Shown here: positions 1 to 7,139 of the stretch, in pieces
Layout of the letters: each line of letters begins with the position of its first letter
Position numbering within the stretch: the first letter of the stretch is position 1
Translations under genes and position numbers: made by a program
The notes under the pieces: model-generated
Seen by the model: the letters and a program-made list of their open reading frames with translations, nothing else
Database searches by the model: none
Told to the model about the DNA's origin: nothing
Source of the DNA: Pseudomonas gozinkensis
GTDB lineage: Bacteria > Pseudomonadota > Gammaproteobacteria > Pseudomonadales > Pseudomonadaceae
Length of the DNA: 64,000 nucleotides
Direction of reading: 5' to 3'
Assembly: GCF_014863585.1 (NCBI RefSeq)
Contig: NZ_CP062253.1
Span: 3,250,501-3,314,500, forward strand

Positions 1-1
1 C

Positions 2-541
2 GGCGGCAGTCAACCGATCCCGGTGGATGTGCGGGTGCTGGCGGCGACCCACGTCGACCTCGAAGCCGCCATCGAGAAGAAGCGCTTTCGCGAAGACTTG
101 TACTATCGGCTCAATGTGCTGCAAGTGGTGACCGCGCCGTTACGCGAGCGCCACGGTGACCTGTCGATGCTGGCCAACCATTTTTCCCATTTCTACAGCC
201 ACGAAACCGGCCGTCGTCCGCGCAGCTTCAGCGAAGATGCGCTGATCGCCATGGGCAAGCACGACTGGCCAGGCAATGTCCGGGAGCTGGCCAACCGGGT
301 GCGTCGGGGGTTGGTGCTGGCCGAAGGGCGACAGATCGAGGCCCGTGACCTGGGACTGATCAGCCAACAGTCGATCGCAGTACCGATGGGCACCCTTGAA
401 GACTACAAGACTCGTGCCGAACGCCAGGCGCTGTGTGACGTATTGAACCGGCACAGCGACAACCTCAGTGTTGCGGCCAAAGTACTGGGCGTCTCCCGGC
501 CGACCTTCTACCGTTTGCTGCACAAGCACCAGATCCGCTAG
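2..541 (+). CDS. Sigma-54-dependent Fis-family transcriptional activator (C-terminal part)
   Basis: The gene enters from the left edge, so only about 179 C-terminal residues are visible. They contain the end of the AAA+ domain of an enhancer-binding protein (VRVLAATHVDLE, then the FREDLYYRLNV motif and the DWPGNVREL sensor II segment) and a C-terminal Fis-type helix-turn-helix (NLSVAAKVLGVSRPTFYRLL). Such proteins bind upstream sites and use ATP hydrolysis to open sigma-54 promoters. The N-terminal sensory domain is outside the window. It lies beside the fap operon, convergent with fapF, and a sigma-54-like promoter with upstream inverted repeats is present before fapA. I infer that it may activate fap; the sequence does not prove this. 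Confidence 0.9.
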   Translation, partial: GGSQPIPVDVRVLAATHVDLEAAIEKKRFREDLYYRLNVLQVVTAPLRERHGDLSMLANHFSHFYSHETGRRPRSFSEDALIAMGKHDWPGNVRELANRVRRGLVLAEGRQIEARDLGLISQQSIAVPMGTLEDYKTRAERQALCDVLNRHSDNLSVAAKVLGVSRPTFYRLLHKHQIR

Positions 542-571
542 GGCGCGGCGCTTCCTGGCTTCAGGAAGCTG

Positions 572-609
572 AAAAGGCCCGCTGCGATGCAAGTCGCAGC
601 GGGCCTTTT
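572..609. terminator. Bidirectional hairpin terminator between the sigma-54 activator and fapF
   Basis: A perfect 16-bp stem (572-587 paired with 594-609) with a 6-nt loop. The stem begins with AAAA and ends with TTTT, so it can work as an intrinsic terminator on both strands. It lies 30 bp after the activator stop codon and 14 bp after the fapF stop. Confidence 0.85.
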
Positions 610-623
610 CATGATGTTGCGGT

Positions 624-1928
624 TTAGAAGTAGTACGGGAATTTCAGGCTGAAGGAGAAGTCCGGGGCATCGTCCGTCATGCCGATGGACAGGTTGGGCA
701 CGATGGTCAGGTTGTCGGTGGCCGCAATGGTCATGCCGACGTTGAAGTAACCGGCGTTGGCGTCGCTGGACACCACCGATTCCCAATCCCCGCCATCCTG
801 TTTCAGCTTGCTCTTGCGTTGCACCAGGTCAGAGACGGAGAACGACATACTCATCTTCTCGTTCAGTGCGAAGGCAACACCCGCGCCGATCTGGAAGCTG
901 TCGCCGATGCGTACCTTGCCCGGGTTTTTCTGGTTGACGGTCGAACTGATGTCGTCGAACGACTCCTCGAGGTTGTGGGTGTAGGACAGGCTGCCGAACA
1001 GCACGGCCGGGTCGAATGTCTTGACCAGCGAGATGCCCGGGGTGATCGACCAGACGCCGTTGCCGGTTGGCAGGGTGTCAGGCACGAACAGGTTCGAGTT
1101 GGCATCGGTCTGGCGCAGCTTGATACCGAACGGATCCTTGCCTGTAGGTGCCTTGACCCGCAAGGAAACCACGGCGTCCGGTGTGTTGACCGACTCGTCC
1201 AGGAACTTGTAGGCAATACCGAAGTTGACATCGCCGATGGTCGGGTCACGACTTACGTCCTGTTCGGTGGTGACGTTGGAGGCGCCGCCGTTGCCGCCGC
1301 CGGACTGATAGGTCGATTCGCGGTAGACCACCGGCACGTTCAGGTCGAACTGCCAGCGGTTGTCGAAGTTGTAGCGGCCCGTCAGGTCCAGGGTCCAGGT
1401 ATCGGCCTTGATCCGGTCGAGGTTGATGTTGCCGAGGAAAATCGAGTCCAGTGCAAGGAAACCGTTGAGAATCAGCTGGCGGGTGTCGTAGCGCGAGTAG
1501 GTCACGCCGGTTTCAAAGCTGAACTTGCCGCCGCCAAAGAAGCCGCTGGCTTCGTCGTACAGGTTGGACACGCTCTGCGCCGGTTGCGAATCGTCGGCCA
1601 GCGACTGGCCATAGGATGCGCCACTGCCCCCGGCGGCGCCCCCCGACGCTGCTGCGGCTCCCGTCCCGGCAGCCACCCGGTTGCCTTTCATGTCCGAAGG
1701 CGATTTGGCCAGGCGTTTTGGGGGCGGGGAGGCGGGTTGTTCTTCGACCTGGCGGACCCGTTGTTCGAGTACCGCCAGGGCTTTCTGTTGTACTTCGTAA
1801 CGTTGTTTCAGCTCCAGAAGTTCCTGTTTCAGGGCTTCTACATCAGCGTCCGGTGCTGCTTGCAGCATTGCCGCAGGTAGAAGAGTACTCAAACATACAG
1901 CGGCACGCAGTGATACTGATCGATACAT
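624..1928 (-). CDS. fapF: FapF, outer-membrane amyloid secretion pore
   Basis: 434 residues, the last gene of the fap operon. FapF is the trimeric outer-membrane channel through which Fap amyloid subunits leave the cell. The sequence shows a signal peptide ending near LQA (about residue 24), a heptad-like coiled coil (about 28-62, rich in E, L, K and Q), a low-complexity Ala/Gly/Ser linker (about 70-115), then a long beta-barrel region of alternating aromatic and polar residues, ending in phenylalanine (FSLKFPYYF) as usual for outer-membrane barrels. This plug-helix-linker-barrel order is the known FapF plan. The start at 1928 gives a normal signal peptide. Confidence 0.9.
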   Translation of the reverse strand: MYRSVSLRAAVCLSTLLPAAMLQAAPDADVEALKQELLELKQRYEVQQKALAVLEQRVRQVEEQPASPPPKRLAKSPSDMKGNRVAAGTGAAAASGGAAGGSGASYGQSLADDSQPAQSVSNLYDEASGFFGGGKFSFETGVTYSRYDTRQLILNGFLALDSIFLGNINLDRIKADTWTLDLTGRYNFDNRWQFDLNVPVVYRESTYQSGGGNGGASNVTTEQDVSRDPTIGDVNFGIAYKFLDESVNTPDAVVSLRVKAPTGKDPFGIKLRQTDANSNLFVPDTLPTGNGVWSITPGISLVKTFDPAVLFGSLSYTHNLEESFDDISSTVNQKNPGKVRIGDSFQIGAGVAFALNEKMSMSFSVSDLVQRKSKLKQDGGDWESVVSSDANAGYFNVGMTIAATDNLTIVPNLSIGMTDDAPDFSFSLKFPYYF

Positions 1929-1973
1929 GAATAAGCCGTCCCTTTAAGCCCAATGATCGAGACTCAGCGTAGT

Positions 1974-2720
1974 TCAATATCCGATGTTGCGTAGTGCCCT
2001 GAGTTGAGTCAGGTTGCAGTCCAGTGCGCCGGCACTCATGCCGTTATTGTTAAGGACAACGTTGAGTTGTGTCAGGTTGTTGACTACGTTTGCATTGCCC
2101 AACAGGCGAGTGTTCTGCAGCAGTCCGCTCTGAGCGACCTGTTGCAGCGCAGTGCCCTGGTTACCGCTGGCCTGAATGGCCATCTGGACGCCGCCACCGG
2201 TGGCAGAGACGGCAACATTACCCGCGGCATTGCTGCCGGTGATGGTCTGGCCGGCTGTCAGGGCTTGCCCCTGGGCAGGCACCAGGGCCGGGGCCTGACT
2301 GGCCTCTTTGACGTTGATCGCAACGTTGTTGGAGGCGGTGTTGCCGTCGCCCGCTGCGCGCACGCTTTGCGTAACGCCTTGCGAGGTGTTCAGGGCTGCG
2401 CCACCAATGACACTGCCAGTCCCGAGTTCGGGGGTGCTGCCATTGCCGTGTTCCTTGATGGTCGAGACATAGAATTCGGGTTTGACCGTTGCTGCCTGGA
2501 GTTGCATCGAGGCGGCCGCCCCGATCAAGTCTCCACTGGCATTGCGCCAGGTACTGCTCATGACGATGCCGAAACTGATGATCCGGCCCGGCATCACGTA
2601 GCGACCGCGCAGCTCTGCGAGCTCCTGGTCCTTGATTTCGATGGGTTTGAATCCTGCATTGGCATAGCCTGATGCGCTCGCTGCCAGGCAGGCGGCGGCC
2701 AGCCAGTATGAGGTTTTCAT
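1974..2720 (-). CDS. fapE: FapE, minor extracellular component of Fap fibrils
   Basis: 248 residues with the start at ATG 2720, preceded by GGGAG 7 nt upstream. A longer frame begins at 2738 but has no better ribosome site. A signal peptide ends near GYANA. The mature part has Asn/Gln/Ala-rich segments similar to Fap repeats (for example LLQNTRLLGNANVVNNLTQ) and one C-terminal cysteine. FapE is a secreted, low-abundance part of Fap fibrils; its exact role is not settled. The gene sits between fapD and fapF, the normal order. Confidence 0.85.
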   Translation of the reverse strand: MKTSYWLAAACLAASASGYANAGFKPIEIKDQELAELRGRYVMPGRIISFGIVMSSTWRNASGDLIGAAASMQLQAATVKPEFYVSTIKEHGNGSTPELGTGSVIGGAALNTSQGVTQSVRAAGDGNTASNNVAINVKEASQAPALVPAQGQALTAGQTITGSNAAGNVAVSATGGGVQMAIQASGNQGTALQQVAQSGLLQNTRLLGNANVVNNLTQLNVVLNNNGMSAGALDCNLTQLRALRNIGY

Positions 2721-2763
2721 CTGCTGCTCCCGGGACATCCAGCCCCACTCTTGTAATCGGCGA

Positions 2764-3444
2764 TTAAAAGAAGTCGCTCTGTATGAACCCGAAGTCCATC
2801 AATTCAGCATCTTTGACAGGGTTGAAGGCATCCAGCTTGTTTTTGGCCGTCACCGGTACCGGAGGGCTGCGCAAGGCATTGGCCTTGTCATATCCGGGGC
2901 CGACGATGGCAAAGACAATGCCGTTCCAACCTTTGACAAAGTCATCATGGGAGTAGCGTTTGTGTCCTAAAACCGGGTCTCCGATGTAAACCCAATCCTT
3001 GTCCGCCCGCTGCATCACCACGAAATGCTTGTAGCCGCGAATTTCCATCAGTACCACCACCGGGATCGTGACTGCGTCGAGTTTTTCCGGTGGAATCTTG
3101 TAACCCCTGGCGCGCATGCCGATGCTTTCTATGTAGCGCTTCATGTCCAGCATGGAAAAACCCTGAGTACGAACAAGGTCCTGGTCAGCGTTGACCAGCA
3201 TGCCTTTGATGATGTGCTCTTCATCGACGTCGAGCCAATAGGCCTGGCGCAATACCGTCGCCAGTGCGGCGGCGCCGCAGCTGAAGTCGGTTTTCTGTTC
3301 GACGATGTCGGCAAACTTGCGCTCACGGATGCTTTGCACGTTCTTGTAGACAAGCGTGCCGCCAGGCAAAGCAGCAACGGGCATCTGGGCGGCCTGGGTC
3401 AGGCCACAGAAGCAAAGCAGAGCGAGGAGGGCAGTCTTACGCAT
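2764..3444 (-). CDS. fapD: FapD, C39-like cysteine protease of the amyloid system
   Basis: 226 residues: a signal peptide (about 1-19, ending TQA) followed by a C39-type papain-like peptidase domain. Candidate catalytic residues are Cys56 (TDFSCGAAAL), His140 (GYKHFVVM) and Asp156 (YIGDPVLG). C39 peptidases usually cut leader peptides; FapD is thought to act in the periplasm on components of Fap export. The ATG at 3444 begins a standard signal peptide. A hairpin separates it from fapC, so it is probably expressed less than fapC. Confidence 0.9.
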   Translation of the reverse strand: MRKTALLALLCFCGLTQAAQMPVAALPGGTLVYKNVQSIRERKFADIVEQKTDFSCGAAALATVLRQAYWLDVDEEHIIKGMLVNADQDLVRTQGFSMLDMKRYIESIGMRARGYKIPPEKLDAVTIPVVVLMEIRGYKHFVVMQRADKDWVYIGDPVLGHKRYSHDDFVKGWNGIVFAIVGPGYDKANALRSPPVPVTAKNKLDAFNPVKDAELMDFGFIQSDFF

Positions 3445-3471
3445 GATCGATACGCCTTTGCGGACTGAGGA

Positions 3472-3493
3472 AAAGCCCCGTTTCCGGGGCTTT
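3472..3493 (-). terminator. Intra-operon hairpin between fapC and fapD
   Basis: A 9-bp perfect stem (3472-3480 with 3485-3493) with a TTTC loop, and TTTT at the 3-prime side on the minus strand. It lies 15 bp after the fapC stop and 28 bp before fapD. It can act as a partial terminator, or protect the fapC 3-prime end, lowering expression of fapD-F relative to the fibril subunit. Confidence 0.7.
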
Positions 3494-3507
3494 CGTTTCG
3501 ATCGCGA

Positions 3508-4524
3508 TTACATGCAGGCTTTGCAACCTGCGGCGATGGACAGCGAGTTGCTTTGTTGGTTGCCAACACCAGCGGCGTTGTTGTAACCAGCGTTACCCGA
3601 GAAGTTGTTACCAACATTGGAGATAGTAGCGCTGTTGGTCACAGGGTTTTTCCAGCCATCAGGGGTCATCACTTGTTGAGTGGTCACACCTGCCAGACCG
3701 AAGACACCCACTGCTTCGAAGGTGGCTTTTTGATCTTTGCCGCCGCCGTTTCCGCCGTGGCCACGATCGTTGTTGCCATAACCGCCACCGCCGTGACCGT
3801 GATCGTCATCTTTGATGGTAGCTTCACCCACGGCGCCGAACACGCCGACGGCGGCAACAGTGCCAGTGAGAGTGTCTTTTTTCCAGGTTTGAGTGCCGTA
3901 GTTGGACACAGTCAGGCCAGTGGAGCTTTGGTTCGCAGCAGCAGCGGCGTTAGCTACACGACCACCCGATACAGCAATTGCCAGGTTGTTTTTCTGTTGG
4001 TTGAAGTTGCCGGCACTGTTGTTCACGCCAATGTTGCCGGAACCGCCGTTACCCACGTTGTTGAGGTTGGCGTTGTTGGTGGTGGAGTAGTTTGCAACAG
4101 CGTTGTTGTTGTTGACTTGAGTCGCGCTGGAAACCGACACCGCAGAGCCGAAGATGAAGCTTTCGTCGGCAGTTGCCAGAGCGGCGGCGTTGTCTTGCTG
4201 GTTGCCATCGCCGGCGGTGTTGTTCATGCCAACGTTGCCGTTGGTGCCATTGGCCGAGTTGTTGACGTTGGCATCATTTTTGGTGCCTTGGTTGCCGACC
4301 AGGTTGCCGTCGCTGTTTTGCGTGTCGAGCACTGCAGCCCCGGCGCCAGCGCCGATTTGCAGCAGTTGTTCCAGGGTTGGGCCTTTTGGTTCATGGTTGC
4401 CATGACCGTTGCCGTGCCCGTTACCATGACCGTGATCATCATCACGACCGCCTGCCTGTGCTGCGATTGCCATCACTGCTGCGAGTGCGAAAACCAGTGG
4501 TTTGAGGGCCATTGTAGGTTTCAT
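3508..4524 (-). CDS. fapC: FapC, major functional amyloid subunit
   Basis: 338 residues. Signal peptide 1-24 (ending AAQAG), then a His/Gly-rich segment (about 28-44), three imperfect amyloid repeats (about 73-117, 138-184 and 293-331) containing the pattern N-x-G-x-N-N-x-A-G-x-x-N-Q-Q, separated by linkers. The second linker is long (about 185-292), carries two AVGVFG copies (about 225-230 and 271-276) and another His/Gly tract. The protein ends with CKACM, the CxxC motif known for Fap subunits. FapC polymerises outside the cell into the main biofilm fibril. Start ATG 4524 has GGAG 7 nt upstream. Confidence 0.95.
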   Translation of the reverse strand: MKPTMALKPLVFALAAVMAIAAQAGGRDDDHGHGNGHGNGHGNHEPKGPTLEQLLQIGAGAGAAVLDTQNSDGNLVGNQGTKNDANVNNSANGTNGNVGMNNTAGDGNQQDNAAALATADESFIFGSAVSVSSATQVNNNNAVANYSTTNNANLNNVGNGGSGNIGVNNSAGNFNQQKNNLAIAVSGGRVANAAAAANQSSTGLTVSNYGTQTWKKDTLTGTVAAVGVFGAVGEATIKDDDHGHGGGGYGNNDRGHGGNGGGKDQKATFEAVGVFGLAGVTTQQVMTPDGWKNPVTNSATISNVGNNFSGNAGYNNAAGVGNQQSNSLSIAAGCKACM

Positions 4525-4595
4525 GGTGTTTCTCCGTCGTGCTTATTAGTTGGTTAAGTGTTGGTACTTTCTAATTGCACTGCTTCTTGTTTGGG

Positions 4596-5168
4596 TCAGT
4601 CTGCGACCCGGATGCTCAGGGTGTTAGCCATTCGGTTCCCCACCCCGGCACTCTGGTTCACCTGGATTACCCCTCGGCTGCCGGTGAAGGCCTGATCACT
4701 TGTCGTGACCTGGCGACTGCCGGGTGAGGTACCAGTTGCTCCTGAGCTCGGTAACAACGCCACGTTCTGTTGGGAAAGGGCGCTATCGTCAACGCTCTGC
4801 GGGGCAGCACTGATGCTGACGCGCGTCACGTTGGCCATCTGGTTGTTGGCCCCGGCGCCCTGGTTCACGCCCAGGATCCCGTTGCCATTGGTGAAAGAGT
4901 TGCCGCCAATGTTGGCGCTGGCATTGCCAGTCCGGTCGGCGGGCGTATTGATGTGCTGGATGACACTGGTGGTCGCGCTGGCATGGGTGCCAATGGCGAT
5001 CGCTTTGGTGTTGGTCTGTTGCATCTGGTCGCCGGCCGCCTGGTTGACGTTGTAGTTGCCGCGATACTGGATGCCGGTTTCCTGAATGTCCGCGTTGTTC
5101 ACGGAACTGGGGTCGGCCATGGCGCTGGTGCAGCCGAGGAGGGCGAGCAGGAGCAGAGAACGATTCAT
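4596..5168 (-). CDS. fapB: FapB, minor amyloid subunit / nucleator
   Basis: 190 residues: a signal peptide (about 1-18, ending AMA) and three amyloid repeats with the core pattern VNQ-x-A-G-x-x-N-x-M-A-N (NVNQAAGDQMQQ, GVNQGAGANNQMAN and QVNQSAGVGNRMAN). FapB is thought to nucleate FapC fibrils. Unlike FapC here it ends IRVAD, without a terminal CxxC. The ATG directly abuts the fapA stop codon (TAA then ATG), and its ribosome site (GGAGG) lies inside the 3-prime end of fapA, so the two are translationally linked. Confidence 0.92.
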   Translation of the reverse strand: MNRSLLLLALLGCTSAMADPSSVNNADIQETGIQYRGNYNVNQAAGDQMQQTNTKAIAIGTHASATTSVIQHINTPADRTGNASANIGGNSFTNGNGILGVNQGAGANNQMANVTRVSISAAPQSVDDSALSQQNVALLPSSGATGTSPGSRQVTTSDQAFTGSRGVIQVNQSAGVGNRMANTLSIRVAD

Positions 5169-5618
5169 TTATTGGCCTCCAGCCATGCGGGTCAGCGGAG
5201 CAAGACCGGAGCTCATCGCACGGTTGACGGTGTTGGAAATCGAGCCACCGGCACCACCGCCGTGACCACCTCCCATACCAGGCAAACCGTTCGGGTTAGT
5301 CACAGTGTTCATGCCCGGGATATTCGAAGTCGGGGTGGTGATGCTGCCGCGAATCGAGGACCCGCTGGCTACACTGGCAAATTCACCGTCGTTGAGTTCG
5401 GTGCTGGTCATCGCTTGATCGATGCGGCCCGAAGGGTTGGCGTTGACGGTGGTGGGGTAAGGGTCTTTACCGCCGCTGCGGCCGATCGGGATCGGCTGGA
5501 CATCACGATTGAGCACGATCACGCCATTGCCTTCGGCCTGAACGTTGAAACTGAGAAAAGGGCTGGCGGCTGATCCGATCAGCAGAAGGCAGGTAAAGGC
5601 TGTTTTGAGATTCCCCAC
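5169..5618 (-). CDS. fapA: FapA, periplasmic regulator/chaperone of Fap fibrils
   Basis: 149 residues, the first gene of the operon. Translation starts at a GTG codon (5616-5618), with AAGGA about 9 nt upstream; no ATG exists in frame nearby. The signal peptide ends near NVQAEG. The mature part is Gly/Ser/Thr/Pro-rich and flexible, with a GMGGGHGGGAGG stretch near the C-terminus. In known Fap systems loss of FapA changes the FapB:FapC ratio in fibrils, so it is described as a chaperone-like control protein. Confidence 0.85.
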   Translation of the reverse strand: MGNLKTAFTCLLLIGSAASPFLSFNVQAEGNGVIVLNRDVQPIPIGRSGGKDPYPTTVNANPSGRIDQAMTSTELNDGEFASVASGSSIRGSITTPTSNIPGMNTVTNPNGLPGMGGGHGGGAGGSISNTVNRAMSSGLAPLTRMAGGQ

Positions 5619-5670
5619 GGCGGCAATTCCTTCTTCAGTGGGCTGGGCCTGGTCAGCGTTGTGAAGGAGA

Positions 5671-5687
5671 GAGCGAAAGCTGTGCCG
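5671..5687 (-). promoter_or_regulatory. fapA: Candidate sigma-54 promoter of the fap operon
   Basis: On the minus strand the site reads CGGCACAGCTTTCGCTC: a -24 GGCAC box and a -12 GC with exactly 10 nt between GG and GC, the defining spacing. The -12 box is TCGC rather than the consensus TTGC. It is about 50 nt before the fapA GTG, which is a suitable leader length. The adjacent gene at 2-541 is a sigma-54 activator, which supports the call. Confidence 0.55.
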
Positions 5688-5750
5688 CTTTTGAATTGTC
5701 TTTGTATTTCAGCAGGTTAGGTTCGATTAGCGCAGGGCTGATACAAATAC

Positions 5751-5768
5751 TGTTTCATCGTTGAAACA
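5751..5768. promoter_or_regulatory. Inverted repeat TGTTTCA-N4-TGAAACA upstream of fapA (candidate activator site)
   Basis: Perfect 7-bp arms with a TCGT spacer, about 65-80 bp upstream of the sigma-54-like promoter, where enhancer-binding proteins usually bind. A similar form (TGTTTC-N-GAAACA) is known for several Fis-type sigma-54 activators. A weaker second copy is at 5833-5850. Confidence 0.5.
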
Positions 5769-5832
5769 AGCCAGGGCCATCGCAACCCGTCAAAGCCATT
5801 GCAAAGCTCTGGGACAAGGGTTTGCGCGCAGG

Positions 5833-5850
5833 TGTTTCAGCGGCGTAACA
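5833..5850. promoter_or_regulatory. Second, degenerate copy of the TGTTTCA-N4 inverted repeat
   Basis: TGTTTCA, 4-nt spacer, CGTAACA: the left arm is identical to the first site and the right arm matches at 5 of 7 positions, with the same spacer length. The centre is 82 bp from the first site. A third TGTTTCA half-site is at 5907-5913, in the same orientation. Confidence 0.35.
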
Positions 5851-5870
5851 AGTCCCATGACAAAGGGATG

Positions 5871-5892
5871 AAGGGCCTTGAGATGGGCCCTT
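5871..5892 (-). terminator. Weak hairpin after the NadR-like gene
   Basis: Stem AAGGGCC/GGCCCTT (5871-5877 with 5886-5892) with a 7-nt loop. It is about 80 bp after the stop of the NadR-like gene on the minus strand. The following T tract is poor, so termination is uncertain. Confidence 0.3.
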
Positions 5893-5974
5893 TGCAGAGG
5901 AAAGAGTGTTTCAGGAACGGACACTTTCACCCCAAAAGAGGGGGAACGTCGGGTCAGGCGCCCCGCAAACCGGG

Positions 5975-6499
5975 TCAGTCCGCGAGCACGGCGCGAACCG
6001 CGTCGAAGCTTTGCTGCTGGCGTTCGCCCCAGTTGCCCCGAATGATCTGCAAGGGCTGATGATGGGTTTGCAGCCACGTCCGGGTAGCCTCAAAGAAAGC
6101 GAGTCGTTCACTCAAGTCGGGCTGGCAGCGCTGACCATCGTCCGTCCACTCGATCTGCTCGGGCGAAAGCAACAGATGCAGGTCGTAATGACGCGTCAGC
6201 AACTCGGTTTCAAGCCAGGGCGGGCAGTCGCCGAACAAGGTCTGGCTCCACAGAATGTTGCTCAACAGGTGCGTATCGAGAATCAGCAGTCTCGGCTGCT
6301 GCGCGCGTGCCTCGTCTTCCCACTGCAACTGGCCGCGCGCGATCTCGGGAATGTCGGCAAGGCAGGTGTCCCGTGGGTTCTGCTCGATAAACCAGCGCAC
6401 ATATTCGTCCACTCGCAAACCGCCGAACTGCTGTTGAATCCCGGCCGCCAGCCAGCTCTTGCCCGTGGATTCGGGGCCGGTCAGGACAATCACTTTCAT
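5975..6499 (-). CDS. NadR-like AAA family ATPase / nicotinamide riboside kinase
   Basis: 174 residues from ATG 6499. A P-loop (TGPESTGKSWLA) lies at the N-terminus, as in the kinase domain of NadR, which phosphorylates nicotinamide riboside to NMN. Further NadR-like features are VDEYVRWFIE and ILDTHLLSN. There is no helix-turn-helix and no adenylyltransferase domain, so this is a stand-alone kinase. The start overlaps the pnuC stop (ATGA), showing translational coupling to the riboside transporter; together they form a salvage route into NAD. A longer frame starts at 6526 but would extend the overlap and lacks a ribosome site. Confidence 0.82.
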   Translation of the reverse strand: MKVIVLTGPESTGKSWLAAGIQQQFGGLRVDEYVRWFIEQNPRDTCLADIPEIARGQLQWEDEARAQQPRLLILDTHLLSNILWSQTLFGDCPPWLETELLTRHYDLHLLLSPEQIEWTDDGQRCQPDLSERLAFFEATRTWLQTHHQPLQIIRGNWGERQQQSFDAVRAVLAD

Positions 6500-7059
6500 C
6501 GTTGCAACGCCGGATCGGCACGCCATTCCCGCCAGCCTTGCACCGCGATCAGGGTGAACAGGGCATACAGCGCCGCCGTGAGGTACAGCCCTTTATAAAG
6601 GAAGAGGCCGACGAAGATCACATCCAGCACGAACCACAACGCCCAGCATTGCAGGCGTTTGTGAGCCATCCAGAATTGCGCGACCAGGCTGAAACCGGTC
6701 AGCGCCGCGTCGAGCCATGGTTGTGCAGCGTCGGTCCAGTGGGCCATGGCCGCGCCCAGCAACAGACTGCCCGTCGCGCCGATGGCCAGCCCCTGCACAA
6801 TCGAACGGGTGTCGAGCCGGCTGACTTCGCGTCCGTCATGCATCGTCCCGGCCCGCGTCCATTGCCACCAGCCATAGACTTGCAGCCCGGCATAAATGAC
6901 CTGGAGCAGCATGTCCGAATACAGCTTCACCTCGAAAAAGACCCAGGTGTAGAGCGACACCATGACCAGTCCGATCGGCCAGCACCACGGATTCTGTTTG
7001 ACCGTGAGCCACACGGCGATTACACCGAGAGCGGCGGCAAACAGTTCGAGCCCGGACAT
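6496..7059 (-). CDS. pnuC: PnuC nicotinamide riboside transporter
   Basis: 187 residues, mostly hydrophobic, with about seven membrane helices and the tryptophan-rich PnuC signature (LQVYGWWQW), near the usual family length. PnuC moves nicotinamide riboside across the inner membrane by facilitated diffusion; trapping needs the downstream kinase. The ATG at 7059 is preceded by AAGGA 6 nt upstream. The gene begins just past the mcp terminator; a TACAAT -10-like box at 7092-7097 could give it its own promoter. Confidence 0.9.
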   Translation of the reverse strand: MSGLELFAAALGVIAVWLTVKQNPWCWPIGLVMVSLYTWVFFEVKLYSDMLLQVIYAGLQVYGWWQWTRAGTMHDGREVSRLDTRSIVQGLAIGATGSLLLGAAMAHWTDAAQPWLDAALTGFSLVAQFWMAHKRLQCWALWFVLDVIFVGLFLYKGLYLTAALYALFTLIAVQGWREWRADPALQR

Positions 7060-7100
7060 GCAGGATCCTTGGGGGAGAGAAAAGGGAGCGGATTGTACCG

Positions 7101-7130
7101 AAAAACAGGTGGGAAACGAGTTCCCACCTG
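7101..7130 (-). terminator. Intrinsic terminator of the chemoreceptor gene
   Basis: A perfect 10-bp stem (7106-7115 with 7121-7130), loop ACGAG, followed on the minus strand by TTTTT. It starts 10 bp after the chemoreceptor stop codon. Confidence 0.9.
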
Positions 7131-7139
7131 CAGGGGTTA

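Noticed and set aside
3508..4524. Repeats in fapC as a possible CRISPR or DNA satellite array
   Set aside because: Repeats exist at protein level (amyloid units) and are too diverged and unevenly spaced at DNA level. No CRISPR array was seen in the window.
624..5618. Curli (csg) operon
   Set aside because: There is an amyloid operon, but subunit repeats have the N-x-x-N-Q-Q Fap pattern, and FapD/FapF types are present; there is no CsgG lipoprotein or CsgD.
7060..7139. NAD-type riboswitch before pnuC
   Set aside because: Only 80 bp separate the genes and they are mostly filled by the chemoreceptor terminator; no room for a known riboswitch fold.
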